The translations under genes and the position numbers were made by a program. Below are positions 41,011 to 50,020 of a DNA stretch of 64,000 nucleotides, piece by piece. The stretch covers positions 1-64,000 of the forward strand of contig JBDRGC010000127.1 in NCBI GenBank assembly GCA_043818215.1, in the 5' to 3' direction. This DNA comes from JBDRGC01 sp043818215 (lineage in GTDB: Bacteria; Chloroflexota; Anaerolineae; Anaerolineales; UBA11858). Positions within the stretch are counted from its first letter, which is position 1; each line of letters starts with the position of its first letter. The notes under the pieces were generated by a model. It saw nothing but the letters and a program-made list of their open reading frames with translations, ran no database searches and was not told the DNA's origin.

Positions 41011-42216
41011 ATGAAATTTCTCATCGCCGGCTTCGGCTCCATCGGACGCCGCCACTTTCGTAATTTGCTTGCTTTGGGTGAGCGTGACATTGTGTTCCTG
41101 CGCAGCAAGCGGAGCACTCTGCCCGATGCCGAGATAGCCGCTTTCCCCGTGGAGACTGATATTCAAGCTGCGCTGGCACACAAGCCGGATGCGGTGATTG
41201 TCTCGAATCCCACGTCGCTGCATTTGGATGTGGCCCTCCCGGCGGCGGAAGCGGGCTGCCACATTTTTTTGGAGAAGCCCATCTCCCATTCGATGGAGCG
41301 CGTGGACGAATTGCAGGCCGCAGTCCAGCGCGGGGGCGGGCAGGTGCTCGTCGGCTTCCAATTTCGCTTTCACCCCAGCCTGGGCCTCATCAAACAATGG
41401 TTGTCGGGCAACCACGCCCCACGCTCCACGCCTCACGCTCCACCCCCCACGCCCCATGCTCTACGCTCCACGCCACACCCCCCACGCCCCATGCTCCACG
41501 CCTCACGCTCCACGCCCCACGCTCCACGCTCCACGCCCCACCACACCCCACGCCCCACGCACCACTCCCCACTCCCCGCGCCCCCAATCTCCAATCTCCA
41601 ATCTCTAATCTCCAATCCCCACTCCCCCATCGGCCGGCCCCTTTCCGCCCGCGCCCACTGGGGCGAATATCTCCCCGGCTGGCATCCCTGGGAAGATTAT
41701 CGGCAGGGGTACAGCGCGCGGGCAGATTTGGGAGGCGGCGTGATTCTGACACTTTGCCATCCTTTGGATTATCTGCGCTGGTTGTTGGGTGATGTGACAG
41801 GATTGTGGGCGTTTACGGGAAAGGCCGGCGATTTGGAGTTGGCAGTCGAAGATACTGCTGAAATCGGGCTTCATTTCGCCAGCGGAGTGATTGGCAGTGT
41901 GCATCTGGATTATAATCAACGCCCCCCGTCCCATCACTTGGAAATTGTGGGAACTCATGGAACCATCCGCTGGGACAATGCCGACGGCGCGGTGCATATC
42001 TATCGTGCCTCTTCTGATGAATGGGGCATTTACCCGCTTCCGCAGGGGTTCGAGCGCAACCAATTGTTCCGGGATCAGATGAAGCATTTCTTAGCGGTCG
42101 TGGGTGAGGGCGAGCAGCCTGTCTGTACTCTCGAAGATGGTGTGTGGGCATTAAGGCTGGCATTGGCCGCGCACGAGTCGGCTCGAAAAGGGGAAGTTAT
42201 TACTTGGGCAGCGTGA
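41011..42216 (+). CDS. Gfo/Idh/MocA-family oxidoreductase with repeat-derived insert
   Basis: The 401-residue protein has an N-terminal NAD(P) Rossmann domain (AGFGSIGRRH at 6-15; the family EKP motif at 88-90) and a C-terminal Gfo/Idh beta-sheet domain starting near LSARAHWGEYLPGWHPWEDYR. Residues about 135-208 (APRSTPHAPPPTPHA and similar, then ISNLQSLISNPHS) are encoded by CACGCTCCACGCC and CTCCAATCTC repeats. Without them the length would be about 325, typical of the family. It probably oxidises or reduces a sugar or NDP-sugar. Whether the enzyme still folds is unknown. Confidence 0.88.
   Translation: MKFLIAGFGSIGRRHFRNLLALGERDIVFLRSKRSTLPDAEIAAFPVETDIQAALAHKPDAVIVSNPTSLHLDVALPAAEAGCHIFLEKPISHSMERVDELQAAVQRGGGQVLVGFQFRFHPSLGLIKQWLSGNHAPRSTPHAPPPTPHALRSTPHPPRPMLHASRSTPHAPRSTPHHTPRPTHHSPLPAPPISNLQSLISNPHSPIGRPLSARAHWGEYLPGWHPWEDYRQGYSARADLGGGVILTLCHPLDYLRWLLGDVTGLWAFTGKAGDLELAVEDTAEIGLHFASGVIGSVHLDYNQRPPSHHLEIVGTHGTIRWDNADGAVHIYRASSDEWGIYPLPQGFERNQLFRDQMKHFLAVVGEGEQPVCTLEDGVWALRLALAAHESARKGEVITWAA
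41409..41632. repeat. CACGCTCCACGCC plus CCAATCTCC phrase repeat inside the oxidoreductase gene
   Basis: About 20 CACGCCCCACGCTC units then CCAATCTCCAATCTCTAATC units; a single orientation and a multiple of three in length, so the frame is preserved. Confidence 0.92.
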
Positions 42217-42222
42217 ACGGCA

Positions 42223-43812
42223 TCAAGGCTGAATTTGGACACGATCCCATAAAATGTTTGCAGAATCGCTGAGAATTGAGAAAAGCATTCCATCAACTTC
42301 AACAACTGTATAATACTGTTCGATGTATTTCTCGGCGGGTTGGCTGTCACCCCAAAGCTGAACGATTATATCGGGTTTTAGTTGACCGATAGAGTAATCG
42401 TAATCCCATTTCATGTGGCCGGGGCGGATATCAGCTAAAGCGGGCGGAATGTGGCTGGGGCGGTGGGCAATGATGGGATCGTTTTTCCCGAGCAGATCAA
42501 TTGCCGGCCGGGTACTAAAGTAAGGAATAACGCCCGCAGTGACCACGGCAAGATGGGCCTCGGGAGTGGTGATCTGTTTTAGGGCTAAGGCAATGCGCAG
42601 GTCCTCTTTGTTGCCTTCTACAAAAATGGGTTGGCGCTTCAATATCCAGGTTTCGATAGTGCGGCGAGCAGTTCTGAGCGTGAAATTGAAATTATACATG
42701 CTGGCAAGTACGAAAAGAGCAATACCCAAATTTATGAGTATTTGCTTCGAGGGGGCCAATGCGTTTGTGTGGGATGCTATTGCTCGGAATATTTGTTCTG
42801 TGCTGTGAGTGAAGAGAATAAAAAATATGGGAATGCCGATGGAAATGTAACGGTTGCTGCCTCCCTGGTGCTCCCATGCGTCTCCCCCGACGTATATGCT
42901 ATAGGCGATTTGCCCTAAAATGATCAGCGCCAAAAGCAGGGTGACTCGATTGCGCCGGAAAGCGAGCAGCGAGAAGGGCAGCAGGAATAGTACCCAATTC
43001 ATTTGGACGGCAAATTCAGAAAAGACATACAGTCCTCGTTTGATCCGCAAAAGCAGCGGGAAACCCTCCATTTTTAGATAGTAGGTATTGGGTAGCACAT
43101 CGCCGTAATACCAGAAACGGAATAGTGTTTGGCTAAGAATGAAAGCTGCTAAAAGCCCCAGCCCCCAGACGAAATTATTTTTACGGTTCTTTGAATCTGC
43201 GATGAACAGGTAGCCGAATATGACCAGGTAAGGGACAGCCATATCAATTCGCACTAATGTGCCCACACCGAGCAAAACGTAGATCCAGGGGGAGAAACGG
43301 TTATTGCGTAAGCATTGTATGGTCATCCATAGCGCCACACTTGTGATCAACGTGAGGATACTGACCTCCATGCCTTGCAAGCCCCAATTGTTCAACGGCA
43401 TATAGAAAGCGGTCAATATCATAGCGAGCACAGGAACTATGATGTTGGTGGAGAGAGACGCCGCGATTTTCTTGACATAAACCAGGTTAGCGGTGAGGAA
43501 TATCGCCCCACTGATTTGGATCGGAAGGCTCATCTTCGCTATTGGGATGGGCAATAAATGGAAGATCGCCATGAAAACCACCCATAATGGGTTTGTGTAA
43601 CCTTCGACGGGAAGTTCACCCGGATTCCAAACCAAACCGTACCCCTCAGCCAGGTTTTTGGCGTAGCGCATGGAGATCATAGCGTCATCGAAGAGAACGA
43701 AATAGCGTTCGCCGTCTGCTACAAAACTGGTTTTATAGATATATATCCCTGCATAGAGTACATAAACGAGAATGATGAGAACAAAAGGCCAGTTTTTTTT
43801 GATAGTATTCAT
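42223..43812 (-). CDS. Polytopic membrane protein, GT-C glycosyltransferase-like
   Basis: The 529-residue protein has about ten hydrophobic segments. The first periplasmic loop FDDAMISMRYAKNLAEGYGLVWNPGELPVEGYTNPLW is typical of AftB-like GT-C enzymes that use polyprenyl-phosphate sugars, with the DD acidic pair as catalytic candidate. The C-terminal soluble part ends VVEVDGMLFSIL. It is on the minus strand, facing the Gfo/Idh gene tail to tail (6 bp apart), and is the only large gene in the locus on that strand. Confidence 0.85.
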   Translation of the reverse strand: MNTIKKNWPFVLIILVYVLYAGIYIYKTSFVADGERYFVLFDDAMISMRYAKNLAEGYGLVWNPGELPVEGYTNPLWVVFMAIFHLLPIPIAKMSLPIQISGAIFLTANLVYVKKIAASLSTNIIVPVLAMILTAFYMPLNNWGLQGMEVSILTLITSVALWMTIQCLRNNRFSPWIYVLLGVGTLVRIDMAVPYLVIFGYLFIADSKNRKNNFVWGLGLLAAFILSQTLFRFWYYGDVLPNTYYLKMEGFPLLLRIKRGLYVFSEFAVQMNWVLFLLPFSLLAFRRNRVTLLLALIILGQIAYSIYVGGDAWEHQGGSNRYISIGIPIFFILFTHSTEQIFRAIASHTNALAPSKQILINLGIALFVLASMYNFNFTLRTARRTIETWILKRQPIFVEGNKEDLRIALALKQITTPEAHLAVVTAGVIPYFSTRPAIDLLGKNDPIIAHRPSHIPPALADIRPGHMKWDYDYSIGQLKPDIIVQLWGDSQPAEKYIEQYYTVVEVDGMLFSILSDSANILWDRVQIQP

Positions 43813-44230
43813 GGTATCCTTTTCCGGTGAGATTTTGAGTAGAATGTCTCACATTATATAGCATTGAAGGATACCTGTCATCTGGTATTGCGTTGGCTAT
43901 ACGGGAAAGATTTGTAGCGCGATTTTGGAAAATCGCTCAGGCAGCGAAAACTGCTATAATTGCACCTTCGTCGGCAGCTTTTACACCACTGTCATAACCG
44001 CATCTAGCGCCTCATCGCTATTTGTAAACCAACAAGAAAACTACTCAGCCTGCTCAGGTTCGGCAGTTGGAAACTGCACCAACGAAGATCACAAAGCTGA
44101 CCGGAGCCTGCACAGAGCTTGTCGAAGTGTCGGCTAGGAGTCCACGAAGGTGGACTTCGTGCATTTCGTTGCTGCGACTTAAGTCGCCCCGACATGGGCC
44201 AAGTAGTTACCAAACAAGGAGAATTGTTTC
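43813..44230. other. 420-bp non-coding region before Sat-CysC
   Basis: It contains a GCGATTTTGGAAAATCGC hairpin (43919-43936), a TATAAT at 43955-43960 without a good -35, a GCCTGCACAGAGCTTGTCGA repeat relative (44106), an AGTCCACGAAGGTGGACT hairpin (44139-44156) and GCGACTTAAGTCGC (44175-44188). It may hold the promoter and leader of sat-cysC. No riboswitch could be recognised. Confidence 0.5.
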
Positions 44231-44233
44231 GAA

Positions 44234-45941
<1,708 letters not shown>

Positions 45942-45958
<17 letters not shown>

Positions 45959-46020
45959 GTTTTGGAGCGATTCCCAGGTTTCAAAGGACGTTTTGCCAAC
46001 TCAGAAAGTGCGTCGCACCT
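45942..46020. repeat. AGGTGCAACGCACTT / AAGTGCGTCGCACCT split inverted repeat
   Basis: The left arm covers the last codons of sat-cysC and the right arm ends just before the SDR start; same family as 368-417. Confidence 0.75.
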
Positions 46021-46029
46021 GAACTAACC

Positions 46030-47082
46030 ATGCCCGATTTACCTCGACTTTTCGATCTGACAGACCGCGTTGCCATCGTCACCGGCGCCGCCGGCCTGTT
46101 GGGAACTGAATTCTGCCGCACACTGGCCGAGGCTGGGGCGGCGGTTACGATTGCGGATATGGATGGGGACTCTGCCGCTGATGTGGCGGATACCCTCACC
46201 CGAGGCGGATTCCGCGCCCTGGGGCTTAAAACCGACGTGACCGCGCCGGATTCCGTTACCCGAATGGTGGCTGCTACCCTGGGGGCATTTGGGCGTCTCG
46301 ACATCCTGGTTAACTCCGCCGCTCTCGATCCCAAGGTCAGGGAGCAGGAAGCAGGAAACCAGGAATCAGGAAACCAGGGATTAGGGACTAGGGATCAGGG
46401 ACTAGGGACTAGGGATCAGGGATCAGGAAACCAGGGATCAGGAAACCAGGGATCAGGAAACCAGGGATCAGGAAACCAGGGATCAGGAAACCAGGGATCA
46501 GGAAACCAGGGATCAGGAAATCAGGGATCAGGGACTAGGAATCAGGAACCGGGAGAATCCCTAACCCCTAACCCCCTAACCCCTAACCCCTTGTCCCTCA
46601 CCTTCGAAGACTACCCCCTCGAACTCTGGCAGCAAGCTCTGGACGTCAACCTGACGGGGGCTATGCTATGCTGTCAAGCCGCCGTGCGGCCCATGTTGGA
46701 ACAGGGCCGCGGGGTCATCATCAACATCGCTTCCATCTACGGCCTCGCCGCCCCCGACCAGCGACTCTATCAGCGTGAAGGGCAGTTCCCGCAGTACAAG
46801 CCCGCCTATTACACCGTCACCAAAGCCGGCGTGCTCGGTCTCACCAAATATCTGGCGGCCTATTATGCTGGCAAGAATATCCGCGTCAATGCCCTGACTC
46901 CCGGCGGCGTCTACAACGGCCACGATGACGAGTTCGTCAAAGCCTACTCCGCCCGCGCCGTCATGGGCCGCATGGCCGAAAAAGACGAGATGAACGGCGC
47001 CCTCCTCTTCCTGGCCTCCGAGGCCTCCAAATACATGACCGGCGCTAATCTCATCGTCGATGGGGGCTGGACAGCGTGGTGA
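46030..47082 (+). CDS. PtmA-like short-chain dehydrogenase with 86-residue repeat insert
   Basis: The classical SDR has TGAAGLLG (18-25), VNSAALD (94-100), the catalytic Ser235 and Tyr261/Lys265 (YTVTK), and the family end LIVDGGWTAW. Relatives act beside a CMP-nonulosonate synthetase (PtmA-PtmB) in legionaminate-type pathways. Residues about 104-189 (GNQGSGNQGS repeated, then LTPNPLTPNPL) are encoded by CAGGGATCAGGAAAC units and lie in the loop after the NSAA motif. Without this insert the protein would be about 264 residues, normal for the family. The long frame open upstream to 45652 is a shadow of sat-cysC. Confidence 0.87.
   Translation: MPDLPRLFDLTDRVAIVTGAAGLLGTEFCRTLAEAGAAVTIADMDGDSAADVADTLTRGGFRALGLKTDVTAPDSVTRMVAATLGAFGRLDILVNSAALDPKVREQEAGNQESGNQGLGTRDQGLGTRDQGSGNQGSGNQGSGNQGSGNQGSGNQGSGNQGSGNQGSGTRNQEPGESLTPNPLTPNPLSLTFEDYPLELWQQALDVNLTGAMLCCQAAVRPMLEQGRGVIINIASIYGLAAPDQRLYQREGQFPQYKPAYYTVTKAGVLGLTKYLAAYYAGKNIRVNALTPGGVYNGHDDEFVKAYSARAVMGRMAEKDEMNGALLFLASEASKYMTGANLIVDGGWTAW
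46332..46598. repeat. CAGGAAACCAGGGAT phrase palindrome inside the SDR gene
   Basis: About 16 units of CAGGGATCAGGAAAC type (46340-46555) then CCCTAACCCCTAACC units (46558-46594). Nearly 270 bp in frame with no stop codon. Confidence 0.94.
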
Positions 47083-47084
47083 TT

Positions 47085-47181
47085 CCAGTGTTCAGTATTC
47101 AGTTTTCAGTAAAACCGAACACCGAATGCCGATCACTGAACACTGAACACTGGACACTGAACACTGAATACTGATGACTGA
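47085..47181. repeat. CAGTATTCAGT / ACTGAACACTG phrase palindrome
   Basis: CAGTGTTCAGTATTCAG units, then GAACACTGAACACTGGACACTG units. Confidence 0.9.
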
Positions 47182-47226
47182 AACCCCCGCCCTCACCCCC
47201 GCCCGCGGCGGTTGGACGGCTTGGTA
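47173..47226 (+). pseudogene. Hybrid scrap: start of a cytidylyltransferase fused to an SDR end
   Basis: ATGACTGAAACC is followed by codons for ALTPARGG and GGWTAW then TAA. ALxPARGG matches the start of the gene at 49950, and GGWTAW-stop matches the end of the SDR gene at 47082, joined at GGCGG. A minor in-frame peptide is possible, but it looks like a recombination scar. Confidence 0.7.
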
Positions 47227-47283
47227 AAAAGAGCGTTCAGTGCCGGGGGGGGGGTATAATCAAGTATCCGATTCAAGAGGAAA

Positions 47284-47348
47284 GACACGGATGCGAGGGT
47301 GGAAAATGAATTGGCGCAATACAATGTAGTATTGGCTTTGCAGCTTGG
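47284..47348 (+). pseudogene. Scrap of a hicB copy with internal deletion
   Basis: 47284-47326 repeats the leader of the hicB gene (48132-48174), and 47323-47348 repeats an internal part of it (48389-48414). They are joined at a shared AATG, as if about 218 bp had been deleted. GGGTATAAT occurs just before, at 47252-47260. Confidence 0.85.
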
Positions 47349-47360
47349 AGGTTTGGCGTT

Positions 47361-47720
47361 ATGAGTACACTTGATTTGCCAACAACTCTGACGAAGGAGA
47401 TTCGATGGGAAGCAGAGACCGCTGGAATGTCAGTGGCGGATTTGCTAGGAGATGCAATTTACCATTACAAGTTAGTATTACAACGCCGCAAGATCAACGC
47501 GGAAGCCACTTGGTGGAATAGCGCATCTTCCGAGATACGTGACATCTACCAGGGGGAATACGTCGCGATTCACTGCCAACAAATTGTGGACCACGACGTT
47601 GATCGAGCAGCGCTCTATGACAGAGTGAGAAAGAAGTACGAAGACGCGGCTGTGCTCATTACCCCGGCCCGTGGAATTCCAACGCTTCGCATCTTAAGCC
47701 CTCGCCTGGAACGTTTATGA
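47361..47720 (+). CDS. DUF5678-like small protein, partner of a protease-like gene
   Basis: The 119-residue protein has a helical N-terminus (LPTTLTKEIRWEAETAGMSVADLLGDAI, like a ribbon-helix or coiled antitoxin) and a C-terminal part YQGEYVAIHCQQIVDHDVDRAALYDRVRKKYEDAAVLITPA. The latter resembles DUF5678 segments that accompany retropepsin-like genes. GGAGGTTTGGCGTT precedes the ATG. The stop overlaps the next ATG. It is likely antitoxin-like; the function is unproven. Confidence 0.65.
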   Translation: MSTLDLPTTLTKEIRWEAETAGMSVADLLGDAIYHYKLVLQRRKINAEATWWNSASSEIRDIYQGEYVAIHCQQIVDHDVDRAALYDRVRKKYEDAAVLITPARGIPTLRILSPRLERL

Positions 47721-48124
47721 ACATACCTTATGATCCCTCGTACTGGCCGCCCTTTCCGGTTTTAGAAATTTCCCTGGCTCTGCGAGAGCAGCGACCTCAG
47801 GTTGGGCCTCTGCTTGCCCTGGTCGATACAGGCGCAGATGGGACTTTTATTCCCATCACGCATATCAAAACTTTGAGAGCGCCTGTGAGCGGACAGATGA
47901 TCGTTCATCCGCAGTTTGGCAGCCCATACGTAGCACATACGCATACATTGGATGTTTTAGCCGGATCAATTCGGCTTTCCGCAATAGAGATTGTAGGAGA
48001 TGACACGGGAAACGAGATTATTCTGGGTCGTAATCTGCTCAATAAGTTGGTGATGCTGCTAGATGGGCCGCAGGCTCAAACCGGCGTTTGGGAAAGCCGC
48101 CCGGATATTCACTGGCGGAAATAA
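47717..48124 (+). CDS. Retropepsin-like aspartic protease domain protein
   Basis: The 135-residue protein has a single retroviral-protease-like fold: ALVDTGADGTFIPI (34-47, catalytic-type Asp37-Thr-Gly) and a later NEIILGRNLLNKLVMLLDG flap/core strand. Proteins of this size would act as homodimers. It is translationally coupled to the small protein before it. The pair looks like a TA-like or regulatory-proteolysis module; I know of no characterised example. Confidence 0.8.
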   Translation: MNIPYDPSYWPPFPVLEISLALREQRPQVGPLLALVDTGADGTFIPITHIKTLRAPVSGQMIVHPQFGSPYVAHTHTLDVLAGSIRLSAIEIVGDDTGNEIILGRNLLNKLVMLLDGPQAQTGVWESRPDIHWRK

Positions 48125-48208
48125 GATAAAGGACACGGATGCGAGGGTGGAAAATGAATTGGCGCAATACAATGAACGCATCCCAGGAGTAATTGTTGGA
48201 GGTGTAGG

Positions 48209-48481
48209 ATGAAAAGAGTATTGATGTTTCCGATGTTTCGGTATGTAAAAGCTGCTTTGAGTCAGGCGGAATATGAGCGCAATGAGGATGGCGTCATCAT
48301 TGCCCAGATAACGAACGCATCTGGTTTTTACGCCCAAGGGGACACTTTCGAGGAAGCCCGCGAGAACTTGCGAGACGTAATCGAAGGCAATGTAGTATTG
48401 GCTTTGCAGCTTGGGTTGGAGATTCCGGCTATCGAGGGGATAATCATTGAGGAACAAAATGTCGAGGCTGTCGCCGCTTAA
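48209..48481 (+). CDS. HicB-family antitoxin (second HicBA module)
   Basis: The 90-residue protein has the HicB core (AEYERNEDGVIIAQITNASGFYAQGDTFEEARENLRDVIEGNVVLAL) after a short distinct N-terminus (MKRVLMFPMFRYVKAAL). GGAGGTGTAGG precedes the ATG. It overlaps hicA by 23 nt. Part of this gene and its leader are duplicated at 47284-47348. Confidence 0.9.
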   Translation: MKRVLMFPMFRYVKAALSQAEYERNEDGVIIAQITNASGFYAQGDTFEEARENLRDVIEGNVVLALQLGLEIPAIEGIIIEEQNVEAVAA

Positions 48482-48683
48482 GCCCCATCAGGTCATTCAC
48501 AAATTACAGAAGCTGGGCTATGAGGGGCCGTATCCAGGAGGCCGTCACGTTCGCATGGTTCACGAGGAAACAGGGCAAATCGTTCCTATACCTATGCACA
48601 AGGGCAAGGATGTTAGCGTTGGGCTGATTCGGGCTATCATCCGTCAGGTTGGCATTACGCCCGAAGAGTGGAAGGAGTTGTAA
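48459..48683 (+). CDS. HicA-family mRNA interferase toxin (second module)
   Basis: The 74-residue HicA has His30 in PGGRHVRMVH and the LIRAIIRQVGITPEEWKEL C-terminal helix. The start MSRLSPLKP at 48459 is inside hicB. It is only distantly similar to the HicA at 21110, so it is an independent acquisition. Confidence 0.93.
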   Translation: MSRLSPLKPHQVIHKLQKLGYEGPYPGGRHVRMVHEETGQIVPIPMHKGKDVSVGLIRAIIRQVGITPEEWKEL

Positions 48684-48687
48684 GGTT

Positions 48688-48790
48688 GAGAAAATCACAA
48701 TATTAACATCCAATCTCCAATCTCCAGTCCCCAATCTCCAATTACCAGGTTCTGGTCCTCATCCCTGCCCGCGGCGGCTGGACGATGTAG
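48688..48790 (+). pseudogene. Duplicated leader and first codons of the PtmB-like gene, fused to an SDR-like end
   Basis: GAGAAAATCACA...TTAACATCC, a short CCAATCTCC repeat, then TTACCAGGTTCTGGTCCTCA and codons for LIPARGG match the region 49874-50056. It then switches to GGCTGGACGATGTAG (GGWTM-stop), resembling the SDR end GGWTAW-stop. Confidence 0.82.
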
Positions 48791-48813
48791 TGAGGCAGAA
48801 TGCATCGGGGAAC

Positions 48814-49158
48814 ATGAATATGAAGCTTCGCGATCTCGTCAATCGAGTTAGTATCGACCCTCGCAAACTAACAGAATACGCGTTACACCCCGATCACCCA
48901 AGAGGTGGTCACAAAGCGCGTGTATTTGAGGCGGCACTGGGATATAATCAAAGCAACTATCAATCCCTGCTTGACCAAATCGCGGATGAAGCCCTGGAAT
49001 CTGAAGTGATACCAGGACAGGTTGATCAATTTGGGCAACGGGTCTGTGTTGGTTTGGAAGTTACAGGTGTGGAAGGCCAACGAGTGATTGTGCTAAGTGT
49101 TTGGATGATAGTGTCGCATGGTAGCGAAGCTCGTCTGGCCACATTGTATCCAAAGTGA
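48814..49158 (+). CDS. DUF6883-like protein
   Basis: The 114-residue protein has the pattern KLTEYALHPDHPRGGHKARVFEAALGYNQSNYQSLLDQI near its start, then VCVGLEVTGVEGQRVIVLSVWMI. This is the DUF6883 layout, a domain found in putative toxins paired with DUF4926. The start at 48814 comes right after the duplicated scrap. It is followed 9 bp later by a DUF4926 gene. Activity is unknown. Confidence 0.7.
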   Translation: MNMKLRDLVNRVSIDPRKLTEYALHPDHPRGGHKARVFEAALGYNQSNYQSLLDQIADEALESEVIPGQVDQFGQRVCVGLEVTGVEGQRVIVLSVWMIVSHGSEARLATLYPK

Positions 49159-49167
49159 GAAGAGCTT

Positions 49168-49521
49168 ATGTCCGATCCAGAACTTTTTGATGTAATAGAA
49201 TTACTCACAGATGTGCCTGAACAAAACCTGCGCGCAGGTACTCAGGGTACCATTGTGCATCAATATTCCGATGAAATTTTTGAAATCGAGTTCACCAACA
49301 CTGAGGGAGAGACGTTGGCCTTGTGTGCGCTTCCATTTCGGCAGTTTATTGTCGTCTGGCAATCGGAGTATCAACGATGGGTACCAGTCGTTGAGCAACT
49401 TGTCCAAATAGTTGCTCGCTTGCCAGAAAAAGCTGGGACAGAAGTGCTCGACTTTGCACGATTTATCAGCGTTCGCACTGAACACCGTCACCCCACCCGC
49501 GTAGAACGTGTAGCTGCATAG
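49168..49521 (+). CDS. DUF4926-domain protein with extra C-terminal helical segment
   Basis: The 117-residue protein starts with a DUF4926 small beta domain (LFDVIELLTDVPEQNLRAGTQGTIVHQYSDEIFEIEFTNTEGETLALCAL, 6-55). After residue about 70 comes VVEQLVQIVARLPEKAGTEVLDFARFI, which resembles the DUF2281/VapB-like helix of other antitoxins. The fusion suggests an immunity or antitoxin role for the DUF6883 partner. AGAAGAGCTT precedes the ATG. Confidence 0.7.
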   Translation: MSDPELFDVIELLTDVPEQNLRAGTQGTIVHQYSDEIFEIEFTNTEGETLALCALPFRQFIVVWQSEYQRWVPVVEQLVQIVARLPEKAGTEVLDFARFISVRTEHRHPTRVERVAA

Positions 49522-49539
49522 ATCCCTTATCCCTGGTAG

Positions 49540-49728
49540 TCCCCAAGATTGGCGGAGCATCCGGTACCAATCACGCGTACAGATAGCCAACGTGATAATA
49601 TTATCCAATTGGCAGATTTTGTAGCCGGGGCAACCTACCAAAAACACATCCGAGGCAATTGTGTGTACACAGACCTTTTCGCCGAACGAGTGGTAGTGGA
49701 ACGCACCATCCAATGGCACCCAAAATAA
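49540..49728 (+). pseudogene. DUF3800-like C-terminal remnant
   Basis: An open frame without an ATG encodes RTDSQRDNIIQLADFVAGAT, then YQKHIRGN and a terminal TIQWHPK before TAA at 49726. The D-S...QLADFVAGA motif is the C-terminal active-site region of DUF3800 proteins. The rest of the gene is gone. Confidence 0.55.
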
Positions 49729-49732
49729 AAAA

Positions 49733-49873
49733 GGACAGGGATCCCGAGGGGCGTTTTAACCTGATCTTGTGTCAGGTGGGCCACGGTAATCGCGACCCCG
49801 CCGCACTCAGCCTTACTCCCTGTCATTGCTTATAGTCTACTACAAAATAAGACAGAGGCAAACAGCAAAAGGG
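49733..49873. other. Non-coding stretch with GACAGGGA / TCCCTGTC ends
   Basis: GGACAGGGA near 49733 and TCCCTGTC near 49818 are complementary, suggesting a small MITE-like relic. No gene is supported on either strand. Confidence 0.35.
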
Positions 49874-49891
49874 GTGAGAAAATCACAACAT

Positions 49892-50020
49892 TAACATCCA
49901 ATCTCCAATCTCTAATCTCTAATCTCCAATCTCCAATCCCCAACCTCCCATGTACAATCCCCAATCCCCAATCTCCAATCTCCATTCTCCAATCTCCATT
50001 CTCCATTCTCCAATCTCCAA
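49892..50020. repeat. CCAATCTCC phrase repeat reaching into the PtmB-like gene
   Basis: About 18 CCAATCTCC/CCATTCTCC units in one orientation. The start codon of the gene (49950) and its first about 24 codons are inside the repeat. Confidence 0.92.

Noticed and set aside
43813..44230. Riboswitch (for example sulfur-related) upstream of sat-cysC
   Set aside because: Hairpins are present but no conserved core of a known class could be recognised, and several hairpins belong to dispersed repeats.
49635..49826. Minus-strand 63-codon gene
   Set aside because: No motif or ribosome-binding site, and it overlaps the DUF3800-like remnant, which has recognisable motifs.
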